A DNA stretch of 5,468 nt from Bacteroidales bacterium (GTDB taxonomy: Bacteria > Bacteroidota > Bacteroidia > Bacteroidales > NBLH01). Every line of letters starts with the position of its first letter. Positions within the stretch are counted from its first letter, which is position 1. The translations under genes were made by a program, and so were the position numbers. The stretch covers positions 1-5,468 of the forward strand of contig JALSLF010000655.1 of the NCBI GenBank assembly GCA_026988445.1, in the 5' to 3' direction. The notes under the pieces are model-generated. The model was not told the DNA's origin. It was given only the letters and a program-made list of their open reading frames with translations, and did no database searches. Of the stretch, positions 1 to 5,468 are shown in pieces.

Positions 1-884
1 ACAATTTTGTAATTTAGTTTTTGTCCGCTTACTTTTTCAAAAGATTTAATTACTTCCAAAACAGAAAAACCTTTACCCGTACCGATATTGAAAATTTCGT
101 AATTTTTTTTGTTTTTGTTGTTTAACAAGCGTTCAGTAGCCACAACATGGGCTTTTGCCAAATCTACTACATGGATGTAATCGCGGATAGCCGTACCATC
201 CGGTGTATTATAATCATGACCGAATACGCTTAATTGTTTGCGAATACCTATTGCAGTTTGTGTGATAAAAGGTACCAAGTTGGCAGGCACTCCAATAGGC
301 AACTCACCAATTTCAGCCGATTCATGCGCACCTACCGGATTAAAATAGCGTAAAGCAATAGATTTCAAATTCGGTTTTACATTCATATAATCACGAATAA
401 TTTCCTCGGCAATTTGTTTTGTGTTTCCATAGGGTGATATTGCCGGTTTAACCGGTGTGCTTTCTTTAACCGGCAGCTCATCGGGTTCGCCATATACCGT
501 GCATGATGATGAGAAAACAAAAGATGTACTTTGGTATTTATCCATCATTTCCAATAAGTTCATTAAAGAAACCAAGTTGTTTTGATAATACTTTAAAGGT
601 TGTTCCACCGATTCGCCAACGGCTTTATAAGCTGCAAAATGGATAATTGCATCAATATTCTTATGCTTTTTAAAAAAGTTTTCCGTTTTTTGTTTATCTG
701 CCAAATCAAAATTAGCAAAAGCAGACTTTGTACCGGTAATTTTTTCGATACCATCCAAAACTTCAATTTGTGAATTAGACAAATTATCAATAATCAACAC
801 CTCGTATCCTTCATTAATAAACTCTACGGCGGTATGAGAACCTATAAATCCCGTTCCTCCGGTGATTAATACTTTTTTTTTCAT
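1..884 (-). CDS. galE: UDP-glucose 4-epimerase GalE (C-terminus cut by window edge)
   Basis: Interconverts UDP-glucose and UDP-galactose with bound NAD in the cytoplasm, serving the Leland pathway and the supply of galactose for surface polysaccharide. It is an extended short-chain dehydrogenase/reductase. The Rossmann dinucleotide motif GGTGFIGSH is at residues 9-17 and IIDNLSNS at 31-38. FAAYKAVGES follows at about 83-92. The catalytic serine is S127 in SSSCTVYGE, and the catalytic pair is Y152/K156 in SPYGNTK. RYFNPVGAHE (179-188) and AIRDYIHVVDLA (232-243) are the typical GalE substrate-side motifs. 294 complete codons are present; the family is usually near 340 residues, so roughly 45 are missing beyond position 1. 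The ATG at 884-882 is followed by a run of nine A's (MKKK). No Bacteroidota-type promoter is visible in the 81-nt gap upstream, so it may rely on read-through from the kinase gene or on an atypical promoter. Confidence 0.96.
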   Translation of the reverse strand, partial: MKKKVLITGGTGFIGSHTAVEFINEGYEVLIIDNLSNSQIEVLDGIEKITGTKSAFANFDLADKQKTENFFKKHKNIDAIIHFAAYKAVGESVEQPLKYYQNNLVSLMNLLEMMDKYQSTSFVFSSSCTVYGEPDELPVKESTPVKPAISPYGNTKQIAEEIIRDYMNVKPNLKSIALRYFNPVGAHESAEIGELPIGVPANLVPFITQTAIGIRKQLSVFGHDYNTPDGTAIRDYIHVVDLAKAHVVATERLLNNKNKKNYEIFNIGTGKGFSVLEVIKSFEKVSGQKLNYKI

Positions 885-917
885 TTTAAACAGTGTATAT
901 TGCTATTTATTTGATAT

Positions 918-952
918 AAAAACGGCTTTGTCGTAACTTGACAAAGCCTTTT
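918..952 (-). terminator. Intrinsic terminator after the deoxynucleoside kinase gene
   Basis: A perfect 9-bp stem, GGCTTTGTC (924-932) with GACAAAGCC (940-948), closes a 7-nt loop. Read on the minus strand it is followed by one G and then a T run (complement of 918-922). It lies 17 nt past the kinase stop codon and 34 nt before galE. A shorter T run on the other side (949-952) gives it weak potential on the plus strand too. Confidence 0.85.
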
Positions 953-965
953 ATAATCGTAAATC

Positions 966-1580
966 TTAAAAGAGTCCATGGATTTCCGCATCAATGCGGT
1001 CGATAATAAAGCTTAAATCTTTTAAATTATCTTGAAAATTTAAGTTGTTTACATCAAGTATCAACAATTTACCTAAATCGTAGCTTTTTATCCATTCTTC
1101 GTATCGTTTGTTCAGGTGTGTCAGGTAATCTAAGCGGATGGTATTTTCATATTCTCTGCCGCGTTTTTGAATTTGGTTTACCAATGTTGGTACCGAAGCA
1201 CGCAAGTAGATTAACAAATCGGGCGGTTCTATTAATGAACTCATCAGTTTAAATAGTGCAAAATAGTTATCAAAATCGCGTGAACTCATTAAACCCATTG
1301 AATGAAGGTTAGGCGCAAAAATATGTGCATCTTCATAAATTGTACGGTCTTGAATTACTGTTTTTCCCGATTTTCGGATTTCCAATACTTGATTGAAACG
1401 ACTATTTAGAAAATATACTTGCAGGTTAAACGACCAACGCTGCATGTCGTCATAGAAGTCATTCAAATAGGGGTTATCATCAACATCTTCATAGTGTGCG
1501 TCCCATTTGTAATGATTTGCTAATAAACCTGTTAGAGTGGTTTTTCCTGAGCCAATATTTCCTGCTACCGCAATATGCAT
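966..1580 (-). CDS. Deoxynucleoside kinase (deoxyadenosine/deoxyguanosine kinase family)
   Basis: Phosphorylates deoxynucleosides to 5'-monophosphates in the cytoplasm as part of the salvage route to dNTPs. The 204-residue product has the dNK/thymidylate-kinase-like fold signatures in order. The P-loop GNIGSGKT is at 7-14 and YEDVDDNPYL at 30-39, with E31 as the likely catalytic base. The substrate helix FNLQVYFLNSRF is at 51-62. DRTIYEDAHIFA is at 78-89, with D78-R79 equivalent to the family's ERS/DRS motif. The arginine-rich lid KRGREYE is at 139-145. An upstream in-frame TTG at 1640 would add 20 residues, but the P-loop then sits unusually deep and that TTG lies inside the predicted -33 promoter box, so the ATG at 1580 is preferred. 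The gene has its own promoter and terminator. Whether it prefers dA, dG or pyrimidines cannot be read from sequence alone. Confidence 0.92.
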   Translation of the reverse strand: MHIAVAGNIGSGKTTLTGLLANHYKWDAHYEDVDDNPYLNDFYDDMQRWSFNLQVYFLNSRFNQVLEIRKSGKTVIQDRTIYEDAHIFAPNLHSMGLMSSRDFDNYFALFKLMSSLIEPPDLLIYLRASVPTLVNQIQKRGREYENTIRLDYLTHLNKRYEEWIKSYDLGKLLILDVNNLNFQDNLKDLSFIIDRIDAEIHGLF

Positions 1581-1610
1581 AATTGATTTTTGTTTTAATG
1601 AATTAAAAAT

Positions 1611-1641
1611 CGAAAATAAAGATTTTTTATTATTAAGCAAA
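1611..1641 (-). promoter_or_regulatory. Predicted Bacteroidota promoter for the deoxynucleoside kinase
   Basis: On the minus strand TTTG (1641-1638), a 19-nt spacer and TATTTTCG (1618-1611) match the TTTG/TAnnTTTG consensus with one mismatch in the -7 box. Transcription would start near 1604, giving a leader of about 24 nt before the ATG at 1580. This also argues against the upstream TTG start. Confidence 0.6.
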
Positions 1642-1655
1642 AGATTTTATTAAAT

Positions 1656-1687
1656 AAAAAAGCCTGTAGAAATTTCTGCAGGCTTTT
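1656..1687 (-). terminator. Intrinsic terminator after the universal stress protein gene
   Basis: Arms 1661-1672 and 1673-1684 are complementary except for one position (G-U on the plus strand, A-C on the minus strand). The A run at 1656-1661 gives a T tract on the minus strand directly after the hairpin. It sits about 25 nt past the stop codon of the stress-protein gene. T's at 1684-1687 make it potentially bidirectional, although no plus-strand gene ends here. Confidence 0.8.
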
Positions 1688-1710
1688 ATGAAGTATAACT
1701 GATTTTAGTA

Positions 1711-2544
1711 TCAACCTCCCGATGCGCTAAAACCACCATATCTGGCTGTTCCCTTTTTGGGATTAACGCACATTACCAGAATTTTTTCAGGATTGGCAAT
1801 AATTTGTTGCTCATCAGCTCCTAAAACATAGTCTTGGAAGCTAATGTTTTTAGTAGTCATAATTAAAATCATGCTTGATTGCAATTCTTTTGCAAAATCA
1901 ATAGTTTCGTCTGCAAGGCTTTTTTCTCCCGGTAGCTTTTTAATTTCAAACTCAGCACCTTTATCGGCTAAATAGCTTTTAGAGAAGACAATATTTGATT
2001 TGGTTTTTGTTTTAATTCTTGGGTCACTTGAATCTTGATATACAATATATACTTTAGTATGGTATAATTCATTTAGAAATGCTGCCCAAACCAATTTTTC
2101 TTTTTGTTCTTTCTTAAAATCGACGGGAAAAACAATGTTTTTTAACTCTTCATGAGGAGCATCTTGAACTACCACAAAAGGAGCTTTTGAACCGGCAATA
2201 ACTTTAAGTGCCCAGCTTCCTGTAAATTTTTGCATTCCTTTAATACCGTGCGTTCCCATAACAACAAGGCTGGCATTAAGGTCTTCAACGGCATCGCTAA
2301 TAGCTGTAAAAATGCTTCCTTCGCGTACAATAATTGAAGGTTCAATTCCGTATTTTTCTTTTGTTTGATCAACAATCTCCTGCAATTTACTTTTTGCATT
2401 GTCGATTTCTTTACTTTTTTTCACAACGTGAATTAAAGCAATATTGTCATTGGTTTTTTTAGCAAATTCGATTGCGTGCTCCAAAGCATATCCTGCAACC
2501 TGTGAAAAATCCCAAGGTACTAAAATCGGTCTATTTCCTTTCAT
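1711..2544 (-). CDS. Tandem-domain universal stress protein (UspA superfamily)
   Basis: A cytoplasmic 277-residue protein made of two Usp (Rossmann-like alpha/beta) domains. Proteins of this type act in stress survival, often through ATP/AMP binding, but the specific role here is unknown. Domain 1 spans about residues 4-127. It opens with PILVPWDFS (D12 expected near adenine) and has the nucleotide loop GTHGIKGMQKFTGS at 97-110, a G-2X-G-8X-GS variant of the usual G-2X-G-9X-G(S/T). Domain 2 (about 134-262) opens with KNIVFPVDF but has IMTTKNISF where the glycine loop should be, so it probably does not bind nucleotide. A short tail, RYGGFSASGG, ends the protein. The start is the ATG at 2544; an in-frame TTG at 2583 would add 13 basic residues ahead of the usual domain start and is less likely. 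It is transcribed away from ilvE and has its own terminator. Confidence 0.92.
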   Translation of the reverse strand: MKGNRPILVPWDFSQVAGYALEHAIEFAKKTNDNIALIHVVKKSKEIDNAKSKLQEIVDQTKEKYGIEPSIIVREGSIFTAISDAVEDLNASLVVMGTHGIKGMQKFTGSWALKVIAGSKAPFVVVQDAPHEELKNIVFPVDFKKEQKEKLVWAAFLNELYHTKVYIVYQDSSDPRIKTKTKSNIVFSKSYLADKGAEFEIKKLPGEKSLADETIDFAKELQSSMILIMTTKNISFQDYVLGADEQQIIANPEKILVMCVNPKKGTARYGGFSASGG

Positions 2545-2628
2545 AGTTTTATATTTAAAAGGTCTAATTAATTTCTTAAACAATATTTAACAAGCAATGT
2601 GCCATAAACTGCATAAAACAGATAAATT

Positions 2629-2710
2629 AACGAGCATGTGTTAAACCTTAAATTCGTAACTATCTTCTACTGCAAAGCCAAACTGTACGTCATTATTACG
2701 AATGCTCGTT
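2629..2710. repeat. Secondary inverted repeat overlapping the palindrome
   Basis: AACGAGCAT (2629-2637) and ATGCTCGTT (2702-2710) are perfect 9-bp inverted copies 64 nt apart. The left copy lies just outside the TTAA boundary and the right copy lies inside the left half of the palindrome. Pairing them would compete with full-length folding of the palindrome. Confidence 0.5.
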
Positions 2711-2823
2711 TTTCGATACTCACCATAACTAATGCTATGTCTGCGTGTCTCAAAACTGCGCTACGCAATACTAACGCACATTTTGGCTTTTCGCTACGAA
2801 CATAGCTACAAGTTTAAGGTTAA
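2641..2823. repeat. Long imperfect palindromic element bounded by TTAA
   Basis: The two halves are inverted copies centred near 2732. The outer arms 2646-2663 and 2802-2819 match at 15 of 18 positions. The core arms AAAGCCAAA (2674-2682) and TTTGGCTTT (2782-2790) match perfectly. The adjacent 2683-2700 and 2764-2781 match at 13 of 18. The centre, CATAACTAATGCTATG (2724-2739), is itself nearly palindromic. TTAA lies at both ends (2641-2644 and 2820-2823), resembling a target duplication, though it could simply be part of the inverted repeat. No transposase is nearby. It may be a MITE-like or other non-autonomous intergenic repeat, or a locus-specific structured leader. Only genome-wide copy number can decide. 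Confidence 0.7.
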
Positions 2824-2834
2824 AAGTAATTGTT

Positions 2835-2842
2835 CAAATATA
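2835..2842 (-). promoter_or_regulatory. Possible -7 box for the universal stress protein gene
   Basis: TATATTTG on the minus strand matches TAnnTTTG fully, but there is no good TTTG about 19 nt upstream. If used, transcripts would start near 2828, run through the whole palindrome and give the stress-protein mRNA a leader of about 285 nt. No better -7 match was found closer to the gene. Confidence 0.35.
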
Positions 2843-2956
2843 AACTTTTTCTTACAAATTTTTTACTAATTTAGTGGAAATTTTTTAAAATAGAAAAAAA
2901 TAAAAAAATAAATTGATAAAATATGTAAAAAATTGTCGGAAAACATTTATTAAAAT

Positions 2957-2986
2957 CTTGAAATATTAAGATTATCTTTACCTTTG
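2957..2986 (+). promoter_or_regulatory. Predicted Bacteroidota promoter for ilvE
   Basis: CTTG (2957-2960, one mismatch to TTTG), an 18-nt spacer and TACCTTTG (2979-2986, full match to TAnnTTTG). The start site would be near 2993, leaving an A-rich leader of about 24 nt without a Shine-Dalgarno sequence. That leader is too short for an attenuator or leader peptide. Confidence 0.65.
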
Positions 2987-3016
2987 AACAAAAAATAAAA
3001 CTAAAATTAATGTAAT

Positions 3017-4027
3017 ATGGAAATTGATTGGAAAAATTTACCTTTCGGCTATATTAAAACCGATTATAATGTTCGCACTTATTATCGTAACGGAAAGTGG
3101 GGTTCATTAGAACTTTCTTCATCAGAACATGTTGATATTCATATTGCTGCTACCGCTTTGCATTATGGGCAGCAGGCTTTTGAAGGTTTAAAAGCTTTTA
3201 TGGGTAAAGATGGCAAAATCAGATTGTTTCGTTGGGAAGAAAATGCTAAGCGAATGCAAAATTCTGCTCGTGGTATTCTCATGGCGGAAGTACCTACTGA
3301 GTTGTTTAAAAAAGCAATTTATAAGGTGGTTCGTATGAATAAACGTTTTGTTCCTCCATATGGCAGCGGTGCATCTTTGTATATCAGACCTTTATTAATA
3401 GGTAGTGGTGCACAAGTAGGAGTGAAGCCGGCAGACGAATATTTATTTTTGGTTTTTGTAACACCTGTTGGACCCTATTTTAAAGAAGGTTTTAAACCGG
3501 TAAATATGTTACTGACCAAAGAGTTTGACCGTGCAGCACCGCAAGGTACCGGAAAATATAAAGTTGGTGGAAATTATGCAGCGAGTCTTACATCCATGAA
3601 AAAAGCGCATGATGAAGGTTATGCCAATGTTTTATATTTGGATTCAAAAGAGAAAAAATACATTGACGAATGTGGTCCTGCCAATTTCTTTGGAATAAAA
3701 GACAATACCTATATTACTCCCAAATCCGATTCTATTTTGCCTTCAATTACTAATATGAGTTTAATTACTTTAGCAGAAGATATGGGATTGAAAACCGAAC
3801 GCCGTAAGGTAGAAGAAGAAGAACTAAGTACTTTTGAAGAAGTAGGTGCATGTGGCACAGCGGCAGTAATTACTCCTATTAAAACTATTGTTGATGACGC
3901 AACAGGCAAAGCGTTTAATTATGGTGATGAGCCGGGTGTTGTTTCAACTAAATTATACAATAAACTATTGGCAATTCAAACCGGCGATGAACCTGATAAA
4001 TACGGGTGGATTGATATTGTTGAATAA
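3017..4027 (+). CDS. ilvE: Branched-chain amino acid aminotransferase (PLP fold type IV)
   Basis: Transfers the amino group between glutamate and the 2-oxo acids of leucine, isoleucine and valine, the last step of their synthesis and the first of their breakdown. It is cytoplasmic and PLP-dependent. The 336 residues resemble the longer BCAT type that also includes eukaryotic enzymes. LHYGQQAFEGLKAF is at 48-61 and IRLFRWEENAKRM at 68-80. RPLLIGSG is at 124-131. GTGKYKVGGNYA at 177-188 contains the PLP Schiff-base lysine K182. DECGPANFF at 217-225 has E218 at the position expected to contact the PLP pyridine nitrogen. GACGTAAVITP at 277-287 matches the phosphate/substrate loop. The start is the ATG 30 nt after a good promoter. 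It is a lone gene: no ilv or leu genes adjoin it, and it ends at a strong terminator. Activity as a D-amino acid or aminodeoxychorismate enzyme is unlikely given the BCAT-specific motifs. Confidence 0.95.
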   Translation: MEIDWKNLPFGYIKTDYNVRTYYRNGKWGSLELSSSEHVDIHIAATALHYGQQAFEGLKAFMGKDGKIRLFRWEENAKRMQNSARGILMAEVPTELFKKAIYKVVRMNKRFVPPYGSGASLYIRPLLIGSGAQVGVKPADEYLFLVFVTPVGPYFKEGFKPVNMLLTKEFDRAAPQGTGKYKVGGNYAASLTSMKKAHDEGYANVLYLDSKEKKYIDECGPANFFGIKDNTYITPKSDSILPSITNMSLITLAEDMGLKTERRKVEEEELSTFEEVGACGTAAVITPIKTIVDDATGKAFNYGDEPGVVSTKLYNKLLAIQTGDEPDKYGWIDIVE

Positions 4028-4041
4028 GTTATCGATTTTAT

Positions 4042-4071
4042 AAAAAAAACCTCCGAAATGGAGGTTTTTTT
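4042..4071. terminator. Bidirectional intrinsic terminator between convergent genes
   Basis: The GC stem CCTCC (4050-4054)/GGAGG (4060-4064) has a 5-nt loop, GAAAT, and is flanked by an A run (4042-4049) and a T run (4065-4071) that extend it. It ends ilvE on the plus strand. It also ends the HHH gene on the minus strand, whose stop codon (4072-4070) overlaps the T run. Confidence 0.92.
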
Positions 4072-4588
4072 ATTTCTTATCTTTTACTAATTTTTTAGCT
4101 TGTCCAATCCAATCATCGCGCATAATTCTGCCCGGAAAAAATTCTATGGCTTCGTTTACTTTTTCACGGTCTTCTTCGGTGAAATTTGCTATTTGCTTAT
4201 AAGTAAAAATGCCGAGTGCATTTAACTTTTTCTCAATAAAAGGACCAATGCCGCTAATTACTTTCAAATCTTCTTTTTCTTTCTCTGATGCAGTGCCGAT
4301 TCTTTCAAAATTAATGTCTTTTGCTTTTTCTTTAATACGTTTTAAGGCTATTTCCTCTTCTGTTTCCAGTTTTGTATTTTCTGTTGCTTTAAGTGTTTTT
4401 TTGCAGTCATCAAGCTGTATATTTATTTTTGCATTTATATCCTTTTGTTTTTTTAGCTCTTTTTCCAGTTCTTTGTTTCTTATACTTAAGTTTTTTAACT
4501 TGTTTATTTGCCAAAACCATGCAATTAAAAAGCCTAATATTGCTGCAACAAGCAACATAACAATGATTTCAATAATATGAGTTCCCAT
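4070..4588 (-). CDS. Membrane-anchored coiled-coil protein with C-terminal helix-hairpin-helix domain
   Basis: The function of this 172-residue protein is not established. It has one N-terminal membrane helix (about 5-26), followed by basic residues (K30, K32, R37), which by the positive-inside rule places the rest in the cytoplasm. A highly charged K/E-rich region (about 29-90) is predicted coiled coil. A compact C-terminal domain (about 95-168) contains ISGIGPFIEKKLNALGI (111-127), a helix-hairpin-helix core, then FFPGRIMRDDWIGQAKKL (150-167). This FPGRI-RD-W-QA type of domain recurs in Bacteroidota, also fused to other proteins; HHH folds commonly bind DNA non-specifically but can mediate protein contacts. 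The gene starts 5 nt after the OmpA-like gene and is almost certainly co-transcribed, perhaps translationally coupled. Confidence 0.85.
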   Translation of the reverse strand: MGTHIIEIIVMLLVAAILGFLIAWFWQINKLKNLSIRNKELEKELKKQKDINAKINIQLDDCKKTLKATENTKLETEEEIALKRIKEKAKDINFERIGTASEKEKEDLKVISGIGPFIEKKLNALGIFTYKQIANFTEEDREKVNEAIEFFPGRIMRDDWIGQAKKLVKDKK

Positions 4589-4593
4589 TTTTA

Positions 4594-5157
4594 TTAATTT
4601 TTACTTAATCTAATTTCTACTCTCCTGTTTTTAGCTCTGCCGCTTTCTGTTTTGTTATCACCAAGAGGATTATTTTCTCCTTCGGCTTTAATAATAATTT
4701 GTTCAGGATTTATTCCTTCGTTTAGTAATTTGTCCTTTATAAATAATGCTCTTTTTCTTGATAATTCGACATTTTTAGCAAGACTTCCTTTGTTATCAGT
4801 ATATCCAATGATTTCAATGTTTTCGCCGGCGTTTAATTGCAGATAAGTTTTTGTATCGCGAACAAAATTGTTAAACTCAATTGAGAATTGGGTGTATTCG
4901 GCTGAGTTATATGGAAATTTAGAGATAATAATTCCTTTGGAAAGTTTTTCTTTTAACAATTCATTCCGTTCGTCGGTTTCAGTTTTTTGAATATTTACTT
5001 CTACCTTTATGGTGTCTGATGAGGTAATTCTTGGCGTGTTGGTTTCTTTTACTGTTTTTTCTTTACAGTCTTCTTTTATTTTACAGACATACCAATAAGT
5101 AGAAGCGCCCATCCACAAAATTAGTATTCCCGTAAATACTGCAGATTTTGAGCTCAT
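4594..5157 (-). CDS. Membrane-anchored OmpA-family (peptidoglycan-binding) protein
   Basis: A 187-residue protein with an uncleaved-looking N-terminal membrane helix (about 6-24), a Lys/Glu/Thr-rich linker (26-70) and a C-terminal OmpA-like domain (about 76-186). The domain has IEIIGYTDNKGS at 114-125, LSRKRA at 132-137 and GRAKNRRVEI at 173-182. D121 and R136 have the spacing of E. coli OmpA D271 and R286, which bind diaminopimelate, so peptidoglycan binding in the periplasm is expected. C25 just after the helix is not in a lipobox, so an inner-membrane anchor is more likely than a lipoprotein. There is no beta-barrel, so it is not an OmpA porin; MotB is unlikely because no flagellar or motA gene adjoins it. 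It is the first gene of a two-gene unit with its own promoter upstream. Its role (envelope tethering or scaffold) is inferred. Confidence 0.9.
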   Translation of the reverse strand: MSSKSAVFTGILILWMGASTYWYVCKIKEDCKEKTVKETNTPRITSSDTIKVEVNIQKTETDERNELLKEKLSKGIIISKFPYNSAEYTQFSIEFNNFVRDTKTYLQLNAGENIEIIGYTDNKGSLAKNVELSRKRALFIKDKLLNEGINPEQIIIKAEGENNPLGDNKTESGRAKNRRVEIRLSKN

Positions 5158-5184
5158 TTATAATAAGTTTTAGATAAGTGTAAG

Positions 5185-5215
5185 CAAATATACTAAAAAA
5201 CAGTTAATTATGAAA
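5185..5215 (-). promoter_or_regulatory. Predicted Bacteroidota promoter for the OmpA-like/HHH pair
   Basis: On the minus strand TTTC (5215-5212, one mismatch), a 19-nt spacer and TATATTTG (5192-5185, full match to TAnnTTTG). The start site would be near 5178, with a leader of about 21 nt before the ATG at 5157. Confidence 0.65.
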
Positions 5216-5367
5216 TTTTTTTATGGTTTTCGCCGGGGATAGCTTCTGTTTTTTTATGTTTGTAATTTTCTTGCTCAATTTAGGTTAAAAAAAAGAGAAA
5301 GTCAAAGTTTTAAGTCGCTTACCATTTTTTTAAATTAGTAGCGGCAGATGTCGGGTAAATTTATCAC

Positions 5368-5451
5368 GCACCTTTGGTGCTTAGCTGTTTTTTGAAACAA
5401 TATAATACCTATCCCTTCCGGATAGGCTCTTGTATTTTGCACCTTTGGTGC
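5368..5451. repeat. REP-like cluster of three small hairpins
   Basis: Two identical palindromic 13-mers, GCACCTTTGGTGC (5368-5380 and 5439-5451), each form a 5-bp stem with a TTT loop. Between them CCTATCC (5408-5414) and GGATAGG (5420-5426) form a 7-bp stem with a 5-nt loop. None is followed by a proper T run, so they do not look like ordinary terminators. The even spacing and exact repetition resemble REP/BIME-type intergenic repeats. Dispersed copies elsewhere in the genome cannot be seen from here. Confidence 0.6.
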
Positions 5452-5468
5452 AGAGAAACCGCTTTTGT

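Larger units (their letters stand above)
2545..3016. other. Gene-free divergent intergenic region
   Basis: These 472 bp between the stress-protein gene and ilvE hold no credible gene. They contain, left to right, a leader segment (2545-2640), a long imperfect palindrome (2641-2823), a possible minus-strand -7 box (2835-2842), an extremely A+T-rich stretch (about 2843-2956) without recognisable sites, and the ilvE promoter and leader. The palindrome is visibly richer in G+C than its flanks, which suggests a separate origin. Confidence 0.8.
5158..5468. other. Gene-free right-edge region
   Basis: No credible coding frame is seen in these 311 bp. The first part (5158-5215) is the leader and promoter of the OmpA-like gene. 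5216-5367 is A+T-rich with homopolymer runs and has no site I can name. The last 100 bp carry a hairpin cluster. The next gene lies beyond the window, so this region could contain its leader or trailer. Confidence 0.7.

Noticed and set aside
593..790. 65-codon minus-strand frame overlapping galE in another frame.
   Set aside because: It is covered by the well-conserved galE frame and its residues look like shifted-frame translation.
1581..1640. N-terminal extension of the deoxynucleoside kinase from a TTG at 1640.
   Set aside because: The family P-loop normally sits at the very N-terminus, and the TTG overlaps the predicted -33 box.
2169..2399. 76-codon minus-strand frame inside the universal stress protein gene.
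   Set aside because: It is in an alternative frame of a clearly conserved gene and has no domain features.
2545..2583. N-terminal extension of the stress protein from a TTG at 2583.
   Set aside because: It would need a TTG start and add residues before the first beta strand of the Usp fold. The ATG at 2544 fits the family better.
2641..2760. Open frame of 39 codons on the minus strand inside the palindrome, ending in ...SYEFKV.
   Set aside because: It has no ATG or other plausible start, follows an in-frame stop, and lies within the inverted repeat. Openness over 39 codons is easily chance. It would be worth revisiting only if the same peptide frame is conserved in other copies of the element.
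2957..3016. Leader-peptide attenuation or riboswitch control of ilvE.
   Set aside because: The predicted leader is about 24 nt, with no hairpin and no Leu/Ile/Val codon cluster.
4209..4580. 123-codon plus-strand frame, Phe/Ser/Ile-rich.
   Set aside because: It is fully antisense to the HHH/coiled-coil gene. Its composition is what the reverse complement of a Lys/Glu-rich coiled coil gives, and it shows no recognisable domain.
5368..5451. CRISPR-like repeat pair.
   Set aside because: There are only two copies of a 13-nt palindrome, the interval between them holds another hairpin rather than a spacer of typical form, and no cas gene is present.

Overview
The window is A+T-rich bacterial DNA that reads like the chromosome of a member of the Bacteroidota. 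The proteins are of familiar Bacteroidota types: a short deoxynucleoside kinase, a tandem-domain universal stress protein, and a membrane-anchored OmpA-like protein next to a helix-hairpin-helix protein. Shine-Dalgarno sequences are not evident. Several genes are preceded by matches to the Bacteroidota promoter consensus (TTTG, about 19 nt, TAnnTTTG). Genus cannot be decided from this sequence.

Layout. Positions 1-884 (minus) hold the N-terminal 294 codons of galE, which runs off the left edge. Next, all on the minus strand, come a deoxynucleoside kinase (966-1580) and a two-domain universal stress protein (1711-2544). An intrinsic terminator follows each of these two genes. A divergent gene-free region of 472 bp (2545-3016) separates them from ilvE (3017-4027, plus). 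That region contains a long imperfect palindrome of about 180 bp bounded by TTAA, the most conspicuous unexplained structure in the middle of the window. ilvE ends at a strong symmetric terminator that also serves the convergent minus-strand pair: an OmpA-like protein (4594-5157) and, 5 nt downstream, a membrane-anchored coiled-coil/helix-hairpin-helix protein (4070-4588). The right edge (5158-5468) has no gene but carries three compact hairpins, two of which share the identical 13-mer GCACCTTTGGTGC.

How the genes relate. galE, the kinase, the stress protein and ilvE are unrelated housekeeping genes (sugar-nucleotide metabolism, nucleotide salvage, stress response, branched-chain amino acid metabolism) and look like independent units. 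Only the OmpA-like/HHH pair looks like a true operon. I see no phage, CRISPR, toxin-antitoxin or defence genes. The novelty is confined to the two intergenic repeat structures and, more speculatively, to the OmpA/HHH pair.
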